Source of the DNA: Methylotenera sp. UBA6020
GTDB taxonomy: Bacteria > Pseudomonadota > Gammaproteobacteria > Burkholderiales > Methylophilaceae
Direction: 5' to 3'
Length of the DNA stretch: 18,534 nt
NCBI GenBank assembly: GCA_002429455.1
Contig: DIZU01000077.1
Span: 22,592-41,125, forward strand
Within the stretch, counting starts at the first letter, position 1. Every line of letters begins with the position of its first letter. This document shows positions 14,033-18,534 of the stretch, piece by piece. The notes beneath the pieces were generated by a model, which was given only the letters and a program-made list of their open reading frames with translations, was not told the origin of the DNA and searched no databases. A program made the position numbers and the translations under genes.

Positions 14033-15955
14033 ATGAATACAAACGCACAATCAAAAAGTGTTGCCGCATTAACACTGGGGGCCGTTGGCGTGGTATACGG
14101 CGACATAGGCACCAGCCCGCTTTACACCATTCAAGTGATTTTTAGCGAATCTACCGGTATCGCACTCAATCAAGTCAACATCATCGGCGCAATCTCCGCC
14201 GTGTTTTGGGCCTTGATGTTAGTGGTCACACTGAAATACGTCATTTTAGTATTACGCGCCGATAACCGCGGCGAAGGCGGTATTATGGCCTTGCTAGCCC
14301 TTGCAGTTTCAACCGCGGTAGCTGCTCCCAACCGTAAAAAAATATTGTTAGGCTTAGGCGTATTTGGTGCGGCACTATTTTATGGCGACAGTATTTTAAC
14401 CCCAGCCATTTCCGTGCTCTCGGCCGCGGAAGGACTAGAACTCATTACCCCAAGCCTCACCCCATTTATTATTCCTATAGCTATCACAATTTTGATTGCG
14501 CTATTTGCATTTCAAAAATATGGCACCAATGCGGTGGGTAAATTCTTTGGTCCGATTATCGTCGTCTGGTTTATCGTGTTGGGTACTGTAGGCATTCACC
14601 ACATCACCGAAAATCCTGTGATATTAAGTGCGCTAAACCCAATGCATGCCTTTCACTTTCTGGCAGATCGAGGAGCCGGTGTGTTTTTAGCGGTTGGCGC
14701 TATCGCATTAGCCATCACCGGTGCTGAAGCACTCTATGCAGATATGGGGCACTTTGGTAAACCCGCTATCCGCATCGCTTGGTCATGTTTGGTATTACCA
14801 GGCTTGGCACTTAACTATTTAGGTCAGGGCGCATTGTTATTAGCAACCCCTTCAGCTGTGAGCAATCCATTCTACCTCTCGTTTCCACAACAGTTCCTGA
14901 TACCGTCAGTCATCCTTGCCACGTTAGCCACCATTATTGCCTCACAAGCGGTTATTTCAGGTGCTTACTCCATTACTCAACAAGCAATACAGCTAGGATT
15001 TTTACCTAGAATGCAGATATTGCATACTTCAGCGAGTGAATCAGGCCAAATTTATGTGCCTGCGATTAATTGGCTATTGATGGTTTCCGTCATTATCGCC
15101 ACCATTGCGTTTCAAAACTCATCTGCCATTGCCTCAGCCTATGGTATTGCCGTCACTGGCACCATGTTGATTACGACTATCCTCACTTACTTTGTACTGC
15201 GCCATAACTGGAAATACCCGCTATGGCTAGCCTTGGGTGCCACCAGCGTGTTTATTGTTTTAGACTCGTTATTGCTGACATCATGCTCAGTCAAGTTTTT
15301 CAAAGGCGGCTGGTTTCCAGTAGCACTCGGCTTCAGCCTCGTCATTATCATGTGGACATGGAAACAAGGCCGTGAAATTTTGCTGCGGCATATTCATGAA
15401 GATGACCCAAAACTCGAAGACTTTGTGAACAACATTGCGCGCGAAAAAAGAATTAGAGTCGAGCGGACTGCTGTGTTTCTATGCGCTAATCCAGATAGTG
15501 TACCGCAAGCATTGATGCACAATTTAAAGCATAACCAAGTGTTACATCAAATCAACCTGATACTTACCGTAGAGTTTTTAGATGTGCCGACCGTGGCAAA
15601 AGAACAACGCTTGCATATCCAGGAAATCGGCGCAGGCTTCTGGAAAATTAAGTTGCACTATGGTTTTATGGAAACACCTAACATCCCTAAAGCATTGGAG
15701 GACTGCAAAATAGATAATGTCACTATTGGGAACGTGAAGGTCAATAACTTCACGATTGATCCATTCACCACCTCATATTTTGTCAGCCGAGAAACCGTCG
15801 TTTCTGGCCCTCGTATCCCAAACCAAAGCGGAAACATGGCGAAATGGCGCGATGATTTATTCGCCATCATGTCACGCAATGCAGGCAGCGTAGTTGGCTA
15901 CTTTAACATTCCAAGTAACAGCGTAATTGAGTTAGGCTCAAGAGTGCACATCTAA
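14033..15955 (+). CDS. kup: Kup low-affinity potassium uptake transporter
   Basis: This 640-residue inner-membrane protein of the KUP/HAK/KT family imports potassium, probably with protons. The N-terminus carries the diagnostic GVVYGDIGTSPLYT (residues about 19-32). About twelve hydrophobic helices follow, up to roughly residue 450, including NRGEGGIMALLALA, FYGDSILTPAISVLSAAEGLE and ITGAEALYADMGHFG, all strongly conserved in the family. The C-terminal cytosolic domain (about 460-640) contains RVERTAVFL and ends with the usual PSNSVIELGSRVHI. The length fits the family (about 620-650). No close Shine-Dalgarno precedes the ATG. It lies 153 nt downstream of the kdpE-like gene, and its upstream region repeats an element found before the kinase gene. 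Control by the KdpD/KdpE-like pair is a reasonable inference. Confidence 0.97.
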   Translation: MNTNAQSKSVAALTLGAVGVVYGDIGTSPLYTIQVIFSESTGIALNQVNIIGAISAVFWALMLVVTLKYVILVLRADNRGEGGIMALLALAVSTAVAAPNRKKILLGLGVFGAALFYGDSILTPAISVLSAAEGLELITPSLTPFIIPIAITILIALFAFQKYGTNAVGKFFGPIIVVWFIVLGTVGIHHITENPVILSALNPMHAFHFLADRGAGVFLAVGAIALAITGAEALYADMGHFGKPAIRIAWSCLVLPGLALNYLGQGALLLATPSAVSNPFYLSFPQQFLIPSVILATLATIIASQAVISGAYSITQQAIQLGFLPRMQILHTSASESGQIYVPAINWLLMVSVIIATIAFQNSSAIASAYGIAVTGTMLITTILTYFVLRHNWKYPLWLALGATSVFIVLDSLLLTSCSVKFFKGGWFPVALGFSLVIIMWTWKQGREILLRHIHEDDPKLEDFVNNIAREKRIRVERTAVFLCANPDSVPQALMHNLKHNQVLHQINLILTVEFLDVPTVAKEQRLHIQEIGAGFWKIKLHYGFMETPNIPKALEDCKIDNVTIGNVKVNNFTIDPFTTSYFVSRETVVSGPRIPNQSGNMAKWRDDLFAIMSRNAGSVVGYFNIPSNSVIELGSRVHI

Positions 15956-16043
15956 TACGTAATCGCTAAATCGAACACACTCCTTAACAGAAGATTGGTA
16001 TTTCCATTGAGGTAGTTGTGCTCGATTGCAACCTCGCAAAGTA

Positions 16044-16076
16044 CTAAACAAACGCTATCAACATTGATTGATAGCG
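16044..16076 (-). terminator. Intrinsic terminator overlapping the end of the cyclase gene
   Basis: On the minus strand CGCTATCA-N8-TGATAGCG forms a perfect 8-bp stem followed by TTTGTTTAG. The 5' arm and loop lie within the last codons and the stop of the cyclase-domain gene, so the terminator is partly coding. It may also separate that gene from the convergent kup gene. Confidence 0.65.
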
Positions 16077-17143
16077 ATTTCAACCTGTGTACATTCTTTT
16101 TCAACAGGCTTTATTACCTGCGAAGCTAATTTTGTTGACTCGATCGCTGTATTTCCAAGTTTGGGTGGAAGTTGTTGATGTGTCGAATGGTTCTTTTTGA
16201 TGCGTATTTTTTTAGGTACGGAATTATCATCAACATGATTTTTATCATTCATTGCTGTTAATTTTTTAACTTTAGTTTCTCTTCGAGTTTCTTTTGGCAT
16301 CTTAAATTGGTTGCTCTCAGATGTTTTAGGTGCCAATTTCTCTTTGCTATCTGTATCCAGGGCAATTGTTTTTGTACTCACTGGCTCAACTGCTTTATCA
16401 GGCCCAGATATATCAGGTTCTGCGACACCGGGCTTGGATCCAAAACTTAAAAACAACCAAACGATTAACCCAAGCAACAATCCTGCACCAGCGAATAGCG
16501 TCAAGCTGGATTTTTTAATCATGTGACCAGATGCATTTGGCTCTATATCTTCAATGGAGGCGGTAGCCGAATCACTATCGGCTACCTTTATTTCGTCGGT
16601 TTCTTTTGGTTTGATCAAATAAACTTCGTGTTCGCGAATATGCTTATCTTGCTTAATGCCAGAGTAAGTAAACATCCCTGTCATTTCTTTAGTTAAACGA
16701 GACGTGACCTCATAGTAAGACCGAGAAACCATAATCTCATTTTCCCCGGCAAAACTCATAATGCGTTGCGCTACATTAATGCCGTCGCCAATGATGTTGA
16801 GCCTATCATTAATATCTTTTACCACACGAACAGAACCTAAGTTAATACCAATTCTAACGAGTAAAGGCTGGCTGCTGTTCTTGTTGCGTTCTAAAACACT
16901 ATCACGGATGGTCAAAGAGATAAATAAAGCCTCTTCTGGCGCGCCCATTAACGTAATCGCTGCACCGTCGCCTGTGTCTAGAATAATGCGGTCGTTTTGA
17001 GCAATATCTTCAATTGCTTCGCTGATTAACGCGTTGAAAAACGTTTTATCATCAATTTGTTCAGAAACTGATTTTTTTGAATAATCAATAATATCCAAAA
17101 ATACAATGCTACAAATCGAAGTTTTATTAAGTCTGTCTGTCAT
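16058..17143 (-). CDS. Membrane-tethered class III nucleotide cyclase-domain protein
   Basis: This 361-residue protein has an N-terminal class III adenylate/guanylate cyclase catalytic domain (about 8-178). One helix follows (214-233), then a tail of about 125 residues that is rich in Lys, Thr, Ser and Pro and looks disordered. With the catalytic domain in the cytoplasm, the tail would be periplasmic; it ends with two cysteines (CTQVEIAINQC). Metal-binding Asp17 (FLDI) and Asp59 (TGDG) are present, as are transition-state Asn123 and Arg127 (GINVAQR). The canonical substrate-specifying Lys and Asp are Leu55 and Asn116, so nucleotide specificity, or activity itself, is unusual. Fused at this position one normally finds sensor domains; here there is no recognisable one. 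A TATAAT ends 5 nt before the ATG and no Shine-Dalgarno is visible. Confidence 0.85.
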   Translation of the reverse strand: MTDRLNKTSICSIVFLDIIDYSKKSVSEQIDDKTFFNALISEAIEDIAQNDRIILDTGDGAAITLMGAPEEALFISLTIRDSVLERNKNSSQPLLVRIGINLGSVRVVKDINDRLNIIGDGINVAQRIMSFAGENEIMVSRSYYEVTSRLTKEMTGMFTYSGIKQDKHIREHEVYLIKPKETDEIKVADSDSATASIEDIEPNASGHMIKKSSLTLFAGAGLLLGLIVWLFLSFGSKPGVAEPDISGPDKAVEPVSTKTIALDTDSKEKLAPKTSESNQFKMPKETRRETKVKKLTAMNDKNHVDDNSVPKKIRIKKNHSTHQQLPPKLGNTAIESTKLASQVIKPVEKECTQVEIAINQC

Positions 17144-17148
17144 AGTAA

Positions 17149-17154
17149 ATTATA
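17149..17154 (-). promoter_or_regulatory. -10 element just upstream of the cyclase-domain ATG
   Basis: A perfect TATAAT on the minus strand ends 5 nt before the ATG at 17143. Transcription would begin at or next to the start codon. The -35 is not convincing. Confidence 0.4.
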
Positions 17155-17180
17155 CTTATTAAGTAATCCAAGTCTTTAAC

Positions 17181-17198
17181 CAAGACCGCCTGGTCTTG
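17181..17198. repeat. Inverted repeat CAAGACC-N4-GGTCTTG
   Basis: This perfect 7-bp inverted repeat lies 38 bp upstream of the cyclase-domain start and 178 bp after the stop of the small gene at 17376. It could be an operator, or a weak terminator of the small gene (on the minus strand it is followed by GTTAAAG rather than a T run). The remainder of 17199-17375 shows nothing I can identify. Confidence 0.3.
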
Positions 17199-17375
17199 AT
17201 ATTTCCTCAATCTGCCGATTACATTCCAATCAGTCACGTTCCGTATCATAAACCTTGTTTGACTTTTGGCAATATGCAAACCCCGCATGCAGTGCGCAAC
17301 AAACAAAGACTATGTGAACTCAGTCAATAAGCGAGCTAGTCAAATTGCGCATCAAGAGCCAAACAAACCAGCGAT

Positions 17376-17636
17376 CTAAACTCCTTTTTTAGCCAGCTGC
17401 TTACTGAATTCAATATCAAGCTTGCTGATACGTTTTGGTGTCTGCGGGCCATACGCGTTTACAAATGCAACAAACTCATCAAGCATCATCGGTTCGCATA
17501 AACGGCTGGACTCGCCCGCCTCCGTCACCAATACTAAGCAAAACATGCCCCCACCACTTAGTGTCATAGAATATTGCGTATTGCCGCTACGTCGCTTAAG
17601 CCGGTCAATCGCGGCACTTGCTTTGGTGGATCTCAT
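17376..17636 (-). CDS. Small protein of unknown function
   Basis: This 86-residue soluble protein has a basic N-terminus (STKASAAIDRLKRRSG), a central strand-rich part (YSMTLSGGGMFCLVLVTEAG) and a helical acidic segment (MLDEFVAFVNAYG), ending basic. I do not recognise a family. The start is well supported, with AAGGA 5 nt before the ATG. It is divergent from rep across 173 bp and followed by the cyclase gene on the same strand. The translation looks like a genuine conserved bacterial small protein rather than a chance frame, because the composition is balanced and there is a proper ribosome-binding site. Confidence 0.7.
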   Translation of the reverse strand: MRSTKASAAIDRLKRRSGNTQYSMTLSGGGMFCLVLVTEAGESSRLCEPMMLDEFVAFVNAYGPQTPKRISKLDIEFSKQLAKKGV

Positions 17637-17703
17637 GGCGTTCCTTAAGTTATTTTAATACTTGATTTTATGACTAATTTTTATGTAGCAGATTATGGCA
17701 TGC

Positions 17704-17722
17704 TTTAATCACAAAGATTAAA
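17704..17722. repeat. 19-bp palindrome in the rep divergent promoter region
   Basis: TTTAATC-ACAAA-GATTAAA has two perfect 7-bp arms. It sits between the divergent small gene and rep, a position suitable for an operator acting on either gene. Confidence 0.35.
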
Positions 17723-17809
17723 TAGCTTAGGTTTGATATCCCAAGTTTTGATAGCTAGTTACAGCCTTAAACGTTAAAATCCCGTGCTTGAGTTTTACCT
17801 AAGTTCGGC

Positions 17810-18534
17810 ATGCTAAACACCCTTAACTCGCCGCAGCGCGAGGCAGTTAAATATCTCGATGGTCCTTTGCTTGTGCTAGCCGGTGCTGGCAGCGGCAAAA
17901 CACGCGTGATCACCCAAAAAATCAGCTATTTGATAGACGAGGCCGGTTATTCGCCAAAAGAAATCGCCGCCATCACCTTTACCAACAAAGCCGCACGCGA
18001 GATGCAAGAGCGTGTAGGCAAACTGATGCAAGGTAAAAGCACCAAAGGTCTGACCATTGCCACTTTTCACTCGCTCGGGCTGCAAATGCTGCGCGCTGAA
18101 GCAGCACTACTCGGCTATAAACCGCAGTTTTCAATTCTAGATTCATCGGATAGCTTTAAGATTGTGGCAGATATTTTAGCCACCACCGACAAACAATTAT
18201 TACGTAAAACCCAGTGGCAAATTTCCGCCTGGAAAAATGCTTTTATCAACGCAGACCAAGCCAAAGCACAGGCAGATGAAGAGCTTACGCATGCCGCAGC
18301 AAAAGTCTATGGCCTATATCAGCAAACGCTACGCGCTTATCAGGCGGTGGATTTTGATGATTTAATCAAACTACCGGTTGAGTTATTTGAACAGCATGAA
18401 ACCGCACTCAATAAATGGCAACGCAAGTTGCAGTATTTGTTGGTAGACGAATATCAAGACACCAACGCTTGCCAATATAAGCTGATAAAAATGCTCACCG
18501 GCGTGCGTGGCCAATTTACTGCAGTGGGTGATGA
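17810..18534 (+). CDS. rep: ATP-dependent DNA helicase Rep, 5' part
   Basis: This is an open frame from ATG 17810 to the right edge (241 complete codons), truncated only by the window. It is a superfamily 1A 3'-5' DNA helicase that in E. coli supports replication fork progress past bound proteins. The N-terminus MLNTLNSPQREAV is followed by Walker A GAGSGKT (25-31), motif Ia AITFTNKAAREM (54-65), TFHSLGL (85-91) and motif II LLVDEYQDTN (210-219). DEYQDTN, with Tyr rather than Phe, and the overall N-terminal pattern fit Rep better than UvrD. No strong Shine-Dalgarno is seen. A TAAAAT hexamer at 17775-17780 could be the -10, giving a leader of about 23 nt. Confidence 0.93.
   Translation, partial: MLNTLNSPQREAVKYLDGPLLVLAGAGSGKTRVITQKISYLIDEAGYSPKEIAAITFTNKAAREMQERVGKLMQGKSTKGLTIATFHSLGLQMLRAEAALLGYKPQFSILDSSDSFKIVADILATTDKQLLRKTQWQISAWKNAFINADQAKAQADEELTHAAAKVYGLYQQTLRAYQAVDFDDLIKLPVELFEQHETALNKWQRKLQYLLVDEYQDTNACQYKLIKMLTGVRGQFTAVGD

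Noticed and set aside
1..18534. tRNA, rRNA, CRISPR arrays, insertion sequences and prophage genes
   Set aside because: No cloverleaf, rRNA-like stretch, regularly spaced repeat, transposase or integrase was seen on either strand.

Overview
The window looks like chromosomal DNA of a betaproteobacterium with moderate-to-low GC, most likely a Methylophilaceae-type methylotroph. This is an inference from the protein flavours (DUF3301 protein, Rep, RsuA, Hsp33, RbgA, Kup, KdpD-like kinase) and the A+T-rich intergenic regions. No methylotrophy gene lies in the window, so the family assignment is tentative. There is no rRNA, tRNA, CRISPR array, insertion sequence or phage module.

Layout. (1) 1-2.2 kb, minus strand: an Amt ammonium transporter with a sigma-54 promoter and two NtrC-type sites, downstream of an unrecognised conserved-looking protein. 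(2) 2.3-2.65 kb, plus: a small DUF3301 membrane protein. (3) 2.8-5.5 kb, minus: an outer-membrane porin, an exported FMN-binding-domain protein and a PepSY-type membrane protein. A Fur-box-like palindrome overlaps the porin promoter. (4) 5.5-8.7 kb: the redox chaperone Hsp33 (plus), a type IV pilin-like protein and a SpoU-family RNA methyltransferase (minus), and an RsuA-type pseudouridine synthase (plus). (5) 8.85-9.45 kb: an orphan, GC-richer gene with a possible PD-(D/E)XK nuclease core. (6) 9.5-11.55 kb: a Methyltransf_32-type methyltransferase (minus) and the ribosome-assembly GTPase RbgA/YlqF (plus), separated by 310 bp that hold a small tandem repeat and several mutually exclusive stem-loops. 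(7) 11.65-15.95 kb, plus: a short KdpD-like kinase lacking the cytoplasmic KdpD sensor module, an overlapping KdpE-like regulator, and the potassium transporter Kup. (8) 16-17.6 kb, minus: a membrane-tethered class III cyclase-domain protein with altered substrate-specifying positions, and a small unknown protein. (9) 17.81 kb to the right edge: the 5' part of rep helicase.

The most distinctive points are: the rewired KdpDE-Kup potassium locus, where a nearly identical 20-bp element precedes both the kinase and kup; the putative iron-regulated porin/flavoprotein/PepSY electron-transfer cluster; the switch-like leader before rbgA; and four genes whose ATG lies 5-6 nt after a TATAAT-like hexamer with no Shine-Dalgarno, suggesting leaderless transcripts.
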